In this document: positions 15,230-28,200 of the stretch, in pieces
Layout of the letters: every line of letters begins with the position of its first letter
Numbering within the stretch: position 1 is the stretch's first letter
Source: Alviniconcha marisindica
Lineage: Eukaryota; Mollusca; Gastropoda; Provannidae
Length of the DNA stretch: 64,000 nt
Assembly (NCBI GenBank): GCA_018857735.1
Contig: JABMCL010001766.1
Coordinates: 576,001-640,000 of the forward strand
Direction of reading: 5' to 3'
The notes under the pieces: generated by a model
The model's input: the letters and a program-made list of their open reading frames with translations, nothing else
What the model was told of the DNA's origin: nothing
Databases searched by the model: none
Translations under genes and position numbers: made by a program

Positions 15230-15545
15230 TATTCCACGAACAAGAAACATCACTGCTGTCAAGCTTTACTGTTATTCCCCATTAACAAAAAAATATCACT
15301 CTTGTTAAGTTTTACTGTCATTCCATTAGCATGAAGGGTCACTCAAGTTTTACTGTTATTCCGTTAACAAGAAATGTCACTCTTGTTGTTTTACTGTTAT
15401 TCCATTAGCATGAAAGGCTGCTGAAGTTTTACTGTTATTCCATTAACATGAAAGGTCACTCAAGTTTTACTGTTCTTCCGTTAGCATGAAAGGTCACTCA
15501 AGTTTGACTGTTATTCCAATAACAAGAAATGTCAGTCTTGTCAAG
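15230..15545. repeat. About 39-bp tandem repeat, about 8 copies
   Basis: Units contain AAGTTTTACTGTTATTCC and ATTAACATGAAAGGTCACTC, with sub-forms carrying CAAGAAATGTCACTCTTG. Confidence 0.85.
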
Positions 15546-16093
15546 TTTCATCATTATTTCAGCATGACAAAACATCAGCCCTGGTGGTCAACTGTGAGCA
15601 GAAGGAAATGGGGAAACTAGCACCAGTGAAAATTTTGGGAGCCATTTCAGACCTATATTTCTTCAGTTTGCTCATTTTGTTAATACAAAAAACAAAACAG
15701 AAAGGATTAAATTTCACCCCCCCAAAATATATATATATATAAAAAAAAGAAGTTATTTCAGTCCAGACTTCCAATTTCCTATGGTTTATAAATCAAATTA
15801 AAAAATGAACGTGCAGAAAGAGGAAATCCTACATGACAAAGTACAAAGTGAAATCCTCACAGTCAAAGACGTAACTGGAAAATTGTTCAAACCCATCACT
15901 AATATCAAAAAACAGGACCCCCCAACCCCCCTCCCCCCAGCAGTCCAACAAAATCCCAGCATCAACCGTGTCTAACTGTAAACCACCAACCAGAAGAATG
16001 CCAGGCAGCTCTCATCTGGAGTTACCCTCATGCTTGGGACAAGAACTAAAATGTTACTCTGACAAAAGTGTACTGTACTGTAGCCAGACCCAC

Positions 16094-16246
16094 CTGGTCT
16101 AATGTCGTAAGGTCAATCTGCATCTGGTGTCTCAGCTGCTGTAGGGCTTCCAAAGGTAGCGACTCCATCTCCTGAACTCCTGGTAGGCACCGTGGGTACG
16201 GGCTGAAGCTCCCATTCTGACGTAATCGCTGAACTTGAGACAGTGC
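16094..16246 (-). CDS. unk: unk coding exon 14 (end of coiled coil)
   Basis: Encodes ALSQVQRLRQNGSFSPYPRC then EMESLPLEALQQLRHQMQID and LTTLDQ. The LxxLxxLxxLxxQLR helix corresponds to the segment just before the RING-like end in vertebrate Unkempt. Acceptor ctactcag, donor GTGGGT, phase 0. The next exon was not found. Confidence 0.9.
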
Positions 16247-19200
16247 CTGAGTAGGACCAGGTCAAGGGTGGTCAGTGCATAGTCCTGAGGGATCTCCAAC
16301 ACTATACTATGGACTAATAGCCCTAAGGGATCTCTCACACTACACTCATAGCCCTGTGGGATCTCCCACACTACATCCATGGACTCTTAGCCCTGAGGGA
16401 TCTCCCACACTACATCAATGGACTCTTAGCCCTGTGGGATCTCCCACACTACATCAATGCACTCATAGCCCTGAGGGATCTCCCACACCACATCAATGGA
16501 CTCTTAGCCCTAAGGGATCTCCCACACTACATCAATGGACTCATAGCCCTGAGGGATCTCCCACAATACACTCATAGCTCTGATAGATCTCCCACACTAC
16601 ATCAATGGATTCATAGCCCTACGGGCTCTCCCACACTACTCATAGCCCTGAGGGATCACCCACACTACATCAATGGACTCATAGCCCTAAGGGATCTCCC
16701 ACACTACACTGATAGCCCCGAGGGATCACCCACCCCACACTTATGGACTCGTAGCCCTAAGGGATCTCCCACACTACATCAATGGACTCGTAGCCCTAAG
16801 GGATCTCCCACACTCCATTCATAGCCCTGAGGGATCACCCACACCACACTAATGGACTCGTAGCCCTAAGGGATCTCTCACACTACATCAATGAACTCAT
16901 AGCCCTGAGGGATCTCCCACACTACATCAGTGGACTCATAGCCTAAGGGCTCTCCCACACTACACCAATGGACTCATAGCCCTGAGGGCTCTCCCACTCC
17001 ACACCATGGACTCATAGCTCTGAGGGATCTCCCACACTACACCATGGACTCATCTGAGGGATGACCACACTACACAAATGGGCTCATAGCCCTGAGGGAT
17101 TACCCACACTACACGAATGGACTCATAGCCCAGAGGGATGACCCACACTACACCAATGGACTTGCAGCCGAGGGATCTCCCAGACACTCATAGCCCTGAG
17201 GGATCACCCACACTAAGCTCATAACTCTGAGGGATCACCCACATGCTCACAGCCCTGAGGAATCTCCCACACCTCACTCATACATGTACTATTGATGGTG
17301 CTTATTTCCCAAGATGCAATGTACGTTATAAATGTAAATATAAAACCTGAATAAAAACACATAAAAAAGAAGAAGTTTCAAGCCTGACCTCATCTCTCTC
17401 TTTGAGGAGCTGTAGCCTATCATCCTCTGCTGCCTTGGCACGCTTTGTACAGTCCTCTGCTTCCCGGCGCCAGGCTTCGCAGGCCTGCAACACAACACCC
17501 TAAAACCTGTCCATTATTGCCACCCCTGGGAACAAGTAACCATGACCCAGTAAACTTGCTGGATCCAATCCGTAAGTGTTTTGGTCACAGCCAGTTATGG
17601 CCACCATGGCCAGCGTGCAGCCAGAATCAAGTTGGATCACGTATGCCTGATCGACTTCCTGCATTGGATTCAGTTCTGTTTTTCCAAAGAAGGCATGGAT
17701 CATACTGTGCAAAACTGACCCAGACCCGATCTGGATGGCCTGGTCAGGGTCTGGCCAAATGCATCTGGTCTGGAAGCAAGCTGGTGTGCAGGAATCATAG
17801 GGCCTGGTTTCTGGCAGGGCGTAACCGGCCTGCTACCAGTTTCCCACTTTCAGACTCAGTTGTGTTCTTCCACAGATGTCCCAGATCATATTGTGCAAAA
17901 CCAGCCCAGATCAGAATGAGTTCTGGGAGACAGTGTCAGGTTTTGGCCAAATGGATCCGGTCTGGAAGCAAGCCAGTGTGCGAGAATCATCTGGCCTACT
18001 TCTGAGCTGATCCAAATCAGATCCAGCATGTTTACTGGAAAAATACACATCAAAATCATTTATCATCCACACCTGTCTCTGATAGTTTCAAGGGTCTCAC
18101 TTCATGCACACCACATTTCTTCCAAGTCGTATGAGTGTACGAGTTGGAAAAAATGTGGTGTGCATGAAAGGAGACCATTGAAACTATCAGAGACAGGTGT
18201 GGATGATAAATGATTTTGATGTGTATTTTTCCAGTAAGGTACAAAGGTATCCCCAATCCAAACTGTTCAACTTACACATTTTGCTTGATTGTAAACTCCC
18301 TCCCACTCCGCCATCTTGCTTTTGGTGGAGTTCAGTTCATCTCTAAGGCGCTGTATTTCACTGACAGTTCCATTGTTGGAGTTGGAGTTGGCAGAGACTG
18401 GCTGGTTTAGCTGAGGGAAGAGGGAAGGCGACTGCGGACCTGCATTGCGTGGTGACATCACGTTGCCATCTCCATAGCCATGGTACTTGCCTAATACTGA
18501 ATGGCCTAGCAAGGGCGATGACGACTGGATGAGAGAAGAAGAAAAAAGCAAGCATAAGATACTGAGATAACAAAGAGATGAAAATAGCTGCCATAAGCAC
18601 AGGGTTTGACTGTGCAAACGTCTTCACAAAAAAAACCCCACAACATCGTTTAAACAAAAGAAACAAAATCCTCACACGAAAGGCAAGAATGCTGGCAAAA
18701 TTCCACAACACTGACGAACCAGCTGTTTAACAACAAACTGGGCAAAACTGCACTTTCACAACTCAACCGGCTTTCCCTCTAGAGGGCAACCAAATCTGGT
18801 GATGGTAATTAACTGCACACATCACAAAAACCAATCCCGATTGATCACCTGGTCGTGCGGAGTGTCTCTGTGCAGTTGCAGGGGGTGGCTGGAGTGGGGG
18901 AGGCTGCCGAAGGGGGATGGGGGGGACTGCGACAGGCTGCTGATGCTGCCGCGCTGCTGCAGTGTCCCTGGGGGAATGCCAATGGGTCCGGAAGGGGGGA
19001 AGGCACCTGAGGTGGACAGCCCCGCCGACAGGGAGCTGCTGACAGAGTTGCTGTCGTTGTCACGTTCACGGTCCAGCTCGCGGTCAATGCTGGTGATGTC
19101 AAAGTCCTCCATGCTCAGGTCATCTAACGCCTTGCCTGCAAACCATGACAAGGCTGCAGCAGTCACAGCGGCAATGAACATGTCTGAACAACGAAACAGA

Positions 19201-22200
19201 TGCACATATGCCTGCATACACTATGCATACACTCCCCCCACCCCACATGCGTACAAAGCACAGTCATGGTATTAACGGCAAAAAACAAATAGCACAGCTT
19301 TCCACACCCCCTTCTTTTTAATATTGAAATACAGATGGCAGTTTCACAAAAGACTGTCCCCTCCTTGCTCCATAATCAGTTCTTGCTTATCTTTAAATTT
19401 TCTGTTTTGCAATGACCATACAAAGTACAAAACACATTCATACAAAGAGTATAAACAGGAAATGGTATCTTTTTATCACCTCTATTAAAAACATTTGCAC
19501 AAATAGTATCCAAACAGCTTAAACAGTGGCCACCAGTTTACCAAACACCTCACTCAGTAATCAAAATACCTGTATGGGTGATGGAAGCAGACACTCCGCA
19601 TACTAAGGAATGCACAATGTATTTGTCAATATTCAACATGTCAAGGAAAGTCATCTGTGTTTAATGCCCAACCAACCTAGCAGGTCATATCAGGACAAAA
19701 CACCTACCCTCATAAAACACTACTACATAAAATCAACTGAAAAACCATAAGTCCAACACCGCAGCTGTGCTAAGTCACAAGTTAAACACTGAGGGTTTTT
19801 TTTGTTTTTGTTTTTTTACAGGTACAAAGGTGAGAAGAAGAAAAAACACTGAGGCAAAACAAAACGTGCACTGACCTACGACGGACTCGACGGTGTTTCC
19901 TGGCGGGTAGAAAGCAGGGGCGTGGGGCGACATTGTGGACACACCCAGTCCCAGACTCTGGGGTGGAGGCTGACTGACAGGGGAGTAGGCTGACCTAGAC
20001 CCCACCCCCAGCAATCCCCCTGCCCCCATGCTGTGCTGTAGTATCAAGGCCTCCTTCCGTCTCGCCTTTTCCGTGTTGTCTAACATTGGGTCGTTTTCTA
20101 CTGCCTGAAGCTGCTGTCTTAACTTGACCTGTGCAAAACAAAATCAGAAAGAGAACTGAATTGTACAAAAGTGTGACAACTGATGACATGCAAACAACAA
20201 TGATGGGAACAAACAATTCAATGTAAACAAACATGCAATTGTAGTGTAATTCTGGCTGCAATATACCTCTACAGTTGGGTCAAGCCACAGGATTTACTAA
20301 CAACTGACGAAACAAATGTTCCATGTCACACAATTTCTTCACCCCTTTACTGCCTGCCCCAGCCAGTCAAATTTCTGGGCTGAAAAGCGTCTGCAAACTG
20401 TATTTTCCGGTCCTAGTATAACAAACCTACTTTTGATATTGTGCATTTTGGTGGAAATCCTTTCACATGCTAATGTAAAAAAGAAAAAAGCTTAAGGATT
20501 TAAAATCTCACAGTTCTATTAGTAATTTTCCCTGAAACTTTTACTTCATACTTCCAGGCATATAAACTCCTCAAGGACCACACTTTTGCTGGATGTTTAA
20601 TGTGGCCTTTAAGCAAGGGGTTCCACTGTACCAAAACACTGGTGCCCCTTTTCTAACTGATATGTTCGTCTTAGTATGCGGTGGTTGTTCTTGGACAAGT
20701 TCAAGATTGAGAAATAATAGCCAACTTTTCACCAAGCAACACAGAATGTGCTGCTGATAATACGTAAATTTTTATAGTGCATGATTCCATTAACTTGAAT
20801 GCTCATTGCACTAACACAGCATTGTGTCACATAATACTGGGAGTTTTCTGAGAAATACTGAATGTAAGCCACATATTTATGCAGATTTCACAATTTCCAT
20901 AACATTAGGCCATGCTGTAATCATAACCTGAACACTAAATTTTGCATGACACTCAGCGCAACGCAACTATGACCTGAACACTAAATTGTCCATGACAGTT
21001 GGCCATACTGTAATTATGACCTGAACACTAAATCTTCCATGACAGTTGGCCATACTGTAATTATGACCTGAACACTAAATTTTCCATGATACTAGGCTTT
21101 GCTGCAATTATGACCTGATGCTAAATTTTCCATGGTACTTGGCTGTGCTGTAATTATGACCTGAACACTATATTTCCCATGACACTAGGCCATGCTGTAA
21201 TTACATATGACCTGGACACCAACACTTTCCACACCATTAGGCCATGCTGTAATTATGACCTCAATACTAAACTTTCCAGGACACTGGCCCACGCTGTAAT
21301 TATGACCTGAACACCAACTACAACTCACGTTGGAATCTTCCCTCTCTGAGCCAGGCGCCTTGTGATAGGAGTGGCCAGACCCAAAGTCAGAGCTGATACT
21401 GCTGGATACACTGCCCGAGCGGCCCTTGTTGTAAGCATCTATGGAACCAAGGCCTGACGATAACTGCAGACAAAAACAACAACTTAAATCAAAGATTTTA
21501 CAGGTATGACAGCAGCTTCACAGGGACTTCTTTTTCTTGGCATACACATGTGGACAAAACTGTCTGGAAGATTTTATTTTATTATTTTATATAAACACTT
21601 TTTGATGAACACCCATCTCGAGATGTGCCCCAAGTGTGTCACAATTTTGGGCAGACCCACTGTGCTCTGGTTGTATACGACTCTGAATTAGTGACTGTAG
21701 CTTTACACAATGCTTTTTGAATATCCACTGAAATGGTTACAGAGCTCATAAGTTGTTACATGGCTGGTGCTATGTGAAACTGCTGCCATCTCAGCAGAAG
21801 TTCTGTGTACACCTTACAACCATGCACCAAGTTTACTGTGTCACTATCCAAAGCCACATGTGCAGGATGCATGTGTGTTTAGCTGTAACCTGCCACCTGC
21901 ACTTTTGGCAGAATTACCAGGATCTTTTATGTGCAACTGCAGTAACACGGGGGTGGATCAGATACTGAAATAAGAGTAAGCACGGAAAGTTGACCCTGGA
22001 GAAGAAAAATCTCCTGCTGCTAAAAAAAGCAATCACAGTGCCTTTCCAAGGCAAAGTGACTAACAGTGGTGTAATTAAATTTATGACTATTGGCGGGAAA
22101 TTAACATGAAGACTTAGATAAATTACCACGAAGACTTACATAACTATGACTGTTGGCAGGAAATTAACATGAAGACTTACATAACTGCTGCCACTGTTGG

Positions 22201-25200
22201 TACGCTCCTTGCCTATAGGGTCCGGAAGTTTGCTATGATGTGCTTTGCCATTCTGTTCCTGCACACAATACCAGTACATTTATATACTTGAAAATCAAAT
22301 GTCATGTCACAAAAAGAACTGGAATAAAACCTAAATTGGTGCTGCTCTCACATTTGCATGCACACACAATGTGCAAACCAAAGTGAAGGCGTGAAATTGA
22401 TGCATTTACAGTACCAAGGTCCATGAGAATGAAGCAAAGTGGATCCCCTGACAAGAGACAACCCCTATTCAAGACCACCCTAATGACAGACCACACAGAT
22501 GAAAGACTGCCCTGCTGAAAGGCCACCCTGATGAGACACCACCCCTTGTTTATAAATGTTAAAGGTCACTTTTCCAAAAATCTTCCCTTCATATTTCCAA
22601 GTAAACAGGTATGGGACTCATCTCCAAAAGCACAGCTGAAACAACTAAAATAAAGGGGAAGAGGGGAGGAGGGCAGAGATTGTTCCTCAGACTCAAAAAG
22701 TACAGGGAGAGCATAGATTGTCACGTCTTCAACTCAACTGGGCCCAATCAGAGGCTACTCACTATGTCATTACTGACATCTTACTGTCTCTAGCCGGCCT
22801 GTTGGGACTAAAGCAAGATGCTTACTGTGTTAAGAGTTCCTTGTCAGGATGAGTTTCAGCTACATTACTCTTCATGAGATGACAAACTTCAGTACTGAAA
22901 TCCCCCCAGCCAGAGTGCAGCTGCTGGGGTGGCAGGTAAAAACACTGCACGTGTATGTACATATGACAGTATATGACAGTACGTACACTGCATGTGTATG
23001 TACATACGACAGTACACACAGGTGTGGGGAAACGGCTGCACACATTACCTTCTCACCAAACACTGGGTGAACTTTGGGGTTTTAGCTAAGGAAAGCTAGC
23101 AAACAAACAAAAAACAAACTCCTTCAACTTCTAAGTTTCTGAAAATGTGATAAAAGAGGGGTGGTCTATAATCTGGGTGGTCTTTGTCAGTGCTTTTACT
23201 GTACCAGAATTGACTGTGCTTTTACTGTACCAGAACTGACTGTGCTTTTTCACTGTACCAGAACTGACTGTGCTTTTACTGTACCAGAAATGACTGTGCT
23301 TTTACTGTACCAGAACTGACTGTGCTTTTACTGTACTGGAACTGTACTGTACTGGAACTGTGCTTTTACTGTACCAGAACTGACTGTGCTTTTACTGTAC
23401 CAGAACTGACTGTGCTTTTACTGTACTGTACCAGAACTGACTGTGCTTTTACTGTACCGGAACTGACTGTGACTTTTACTGTACCAGAACTGACTGTGCT
23501 TTTACTGTACCAGAACTGACTGTGCTTTTACTGTACTGGAACTGTACTGTACTGGAACTGACTGCTTTTACTGTACTGGAACTGACTGTATCTGTGCCTA
23601 CCTTATCTGAGTGAGCATCTGACTGCGAGCGAGGAGACTCAGGTACACCTGAATTTGGTAGGGCACTAGTGACAAAGGCTGCTAAAGAGTTCTCTGTTGT
23701 TGCTAGAACATCCCTCTGTGACGTCATTTCATCTGCACACACACACACACAAGAACACATCTTGGTTCTGAAGAAACAGAAAAAAAACGTAGAAACAAAG
23801 ATCACTATCATTCTGAATCATGATGAAAACACATCAAAAGGAAATAATCAGAACAAAGCTTTTTGTCTGTTTGTTAACCAAACAGACATTTTCAACCTTC
23901 CAGCCTCGTTCAACAGCCATTTTCAACCTTCTGGCCTCATTCAACAATATGCATGCTAACAACAAGTCAGCTGAAGGTTTACCGCTGTCCTATCCTTGAT
24001 TAAGTAAACACATAGAGTAACACAAGTTGAACAAGTACTACATGCATATTTGTACAGCTGTAGTTACAATAAGAGATTCTGAACCATTTGCAATCTTTAA
24101 AATGGTATGGAAATGAACAGTTTACTCAGAGGAGACATGTTGCAGAACATTGGTCTTACCTGCAAAGTTTAAGCAAACTATTCACATTTTTGAGCAGCCT
24201 ACTTTTACTCTGTTCCAAATACTAGGGTCTATTTAAAACGACCGAAAAAGTGCAGACAAAAGTAATCACAAACACTACAACAAAAAATAGGACACGTACG
24301 TTCCACATGTGCAAATGCACAAAAAGCTCCCCGCGGACACGCACCAGTTTGAACCATGTCATTGCACTTTGTTGACTTGTAAATCTGCACACACACCAGG
24401 CAAACATGCAACAATGTCTTCCACCAGAGCACGCCCTCTCCCTGTCAGCACAACTGATTCTGACAAACATTGCATCCCATACTGAAAGAAAGGTAATCTT
24501 CACAAACACATGACATACACTTAAGCTTATAAGTTTAAACAAGAGAAATTAATGTAAAACTAAAAGCTTGCATGTAAAATGGAACTGTTTACAGGCTAAT
24601 AAACGCGTTCTGTGCACAAAGCAGAACTGGCTGAAAATAAACAGCTACTTCACATTTCAGTTTCTTGGCATATGTCAGCACAGTCACAACCACTGTACCA
24701 CTACAAGCGATTACTACATGAGAAAGAACAACAGATGCACAGCAGTTACAGAAAATATACGACAGTTTAACAAAATACATGAGCACTTAGCAAAAGTTTA
24801 AAATACAGGTTAATCTCCAGTGCACTTGAGTGACCTTACGCAGCATGGCCTTTCCATCTAGAAAGCTGGCTGCAATACAGAAGAGGGAGAAAAAGATGAA
24901 GTTAATCATTAGGTTTCAATGCCCTACCAACCATACAGGGTTACTTCAGGATCAAGCAGAAGAAGATGGACTCACTTCTGGGTGACACAGCTGTTCTGTG
25001 TGTGTGGCAGCAGACACAATTGTCTAAATTTTCACACTGGGTTGATGGACTTACCTCTGGGTAAAACTGGTGTTCTGTATGCATGTGGCAGGAGACACAG
25101 TTGTCTAAATTCTCACACTAGGTTGGACTCACCGCTGGGTGAAACTGGTGTTCTGCATGCATGTGGCAGCAGACACAGTCAGTTGTCTAAATTCTCACAC

Positions 25201-28200
25201 TGGGTTGACGGACTTACCTCTGGGTGAAACTGGTGCTCTGCATGCATGTGGCAGCAGACACAGTCAGTTGTCTAAATTCTCACACTGAGTTGATGGACTT
25301 ACCTCTGGGTGAAACTGGTGTTCTGTATGCATATGGCAGCAGACACAGTTAGTTGTCTAAATTCTCACATTGGGTTGATGGACTTACCTCTGGGTGAAAC
25401 TGCTGTTCTGTGCGCGTGTGGCAGTAGACACAGTTGTCTAAATTCTCACACTGGGTTGGGTCACACCACTCGTCCCCATGCTTTACGTTTGGACAAGGGG
25501 TTGACCTGATGGGCACAAAATTAGCATAAACAAGTCCACAAAATTGTGCACACCTTTGTTTCAATTCAATAAACATGCACACATTTGTTTCAATTCAATA
25601 AACAAATCCATAAAACTTTATACACCCTTATGTTTCAATATGCAGTTTAACAGCAATTATACATTTGATGAACCCACGTTAGGCTGACAAATTCACTGCC
25701 ATAGTATTTATATGCCTAAACTAGGAAAAATGTATATGCCTAAACTGGGGGAAATGTTTCAAACTATGTTACCTGCAAAAAGTAAAACCACCCACATGAA
25801 AAAAACAAAAATGTTAGAGCAAGAAAGTCATTTAATGAGTTAATATGGACAATTTTCATTCCAGACAATACTGGTCACTAGTCATCCTTGGTTCTGTCAG
25901 GTCAAACACCATCATTAAAACTAAAACAGGGCCTGGTTAAAAATGACATTACTTTTCTATTATCATTGTCTTTCAACAACTGTGAACTGAATTCTTCAAA
26001 CTTATTCACTGAAGTCATCTGACCATTTAGCAAGGTCATTCAAACAGTCACTGATTCATTCAAGTTACCCAACATTTCATTTGTCATTTAACCATGCACT
26101 GAAATCATTTGACCATTTACTGAAACTACTGGACTATTCAAGCAGCTCACATGACTAGCTGTGAAAATGAAATCAGTCAAAAGTATACCGACATAATGCC
26201 ATAAATAATTACAACAACAAAAATTACTGAAATTTCTATTTAAAGTGTTGTACAGTTTCCACTCATTACCAAAGGCACGCTTCCTAATTACAATTTAACT
26301 CATAGCCCCAAACCACAGATCAGACATACTATAGCAACAAAAATAAATTCTTACCTGTACTTAAACTGTTTTGGACTACGGCGTCTATCTCTAACGTTGT
26401 GAAAATGGGGACAGGCGTAGCCTTGTCTGCATAACCTTGGTGGACGCTTGCAGGCCTCTGTTTTGTAGTTGGCTAAGACGAAATTTGTATCTGAAAACCC
26501 ACCACAGGCCGGCATGAAACTCAACGTAACATGCATCTCCAGTCCTCAGTTACAGCAGGGACAGGTATTTCTCTGTCAACTCCCCTACACAGCATGTGCA
26601 ACAAGAACGCTCAGCCTTTCATTTTTGGTAACAGCTAATGAGCTACATGATCTCAAACTACATCACAGTTCAGCTTCCCCCCCAACATTTGTCTCCCAAA
26701 CATTTTCAGCTGCTCTTGGTCCTCCCAAAACACTGCTAATTTCAAAGAGCAGAACATCAAAATCTCTCACACATAGCTCACAGAACAGAACATCAAAATA
26801 TCACACACCTAAACACATGCATGCACAGAACGCCAAAATATCACACACATTTAAACACATGCAGCTAACAACACAGAGTCAGAAATCAGATTTTAACTTC
26901 CAGTCAACCATGCACAGTCACATCAGGATGATAAAACTGTCATTATAAGCACATGTATGCATATTAAAACTCTGCTGTAATTGTAAAACCCTTTCTATGA
27001 TTGAAAATACCAGTTGGTATCCTTAAAGTGAAACAAATATAAAACGCCCATACAAAAACATCTAACACAACTTTCTGAGGAGTTGGTTTCCTCAATATTG
27101 CCCTTGTTAAAAAAAAAATTAAAAAATTAAGCATGTAAGTTGTAACTCATACAGTCATAAGGCATCAGAGGTAATATGCTGGCAACTATTAATTATTATG
27201 TCTACTTACAAATACCAGATTAAAGACAAATATAAAAAACATATCAGTTATCACACATTGTTCACAGTACACATCACAAAAAACACATGTCATGTAGCTC
27301 ACAGTCACAGAAGAAAACATAAAAATATCACATACACAGCTCACAGAACATCACAATGTCACACACATAAATACATGTAGCTTAATAGTTATACTTTACA
27401 GAACAATACCACACACATAAACACATGTACCGAAGTAGCTTACAAAACAGAACATCAACAATTGCTGACATAAATACACACAACCCACAGTTCTAACAGA
27501 ATGTCAATACAAATATTTAAACACATGTAGCTTACAGACAAGAACATAAAAATATAAACAAACAACTGCAAACATAACATGAACAGCTAACACAAAAATA
27601 GCAAAATAATTACTAACTTAAATTAACTTAAAACCATAAACACACAAGTATGAAATACCCCCCCCCCCCCCCCCCCCCCCCAACTTGCAAAATATTACAC
27701 TTAAACACTGTGGTAAAGGTGGTTCGTCTTTAACTTTGATGTAAGTGGTCATATGACCTCTATACATTGATTCAGTCCCTGTAATTTTTTTCCATTTTAT
27801 CTTCCACCGATCCATTTGAAATCAGAGGTAATCATGTTTCATGTCGCTGTCAGCATAAAAAAGTGCTTTTAGTTTTATGTCAGTATGTTGTATGTGAAAG
27901 TTTTTTGTTTGTTTCTCCAACTCCAAGTCTCTCTCCACTGTGCCATATGCAGCTAAAAACATTTCCATTAGACATCAGCCACCTTCTTCACTACATTAAT
28001 ACATGTGATACATCCCAGTACTGAACAACTTCACATTACCAAAGGTACAACCTGTAAAAGATAATTGATCAAGAGTTCCAGTACTAAACAACAAACACAC
28101 CAACGACAGGTCAAGGAAAATTTACCAATAACCAACTCACTTAACTGAAACGCTGAACTGGAACCAGAAAACACTTAGGTCACCCTGAACAAACCATTAC

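Larger units (their letters stand above)
1..16093. other. AT-rich region downstream of the last readable unk exon
   Basis: No convincing coding exon was found on either strand apart from the repeats listed. 5260-10150 and 10640-14160 are plain AT-rich sequence with homopolymer runs (C tracts at 12410, 13600). This span should hold the end of unk (RING exon, long 3' UTR) if that lies in the window. Confidence 0.5.

Noticed and set aside
16270..17280. CRISPR-like array of short repeats
   Set aside because: Eukaryotic intron; units are contiguous with no unique spacers.
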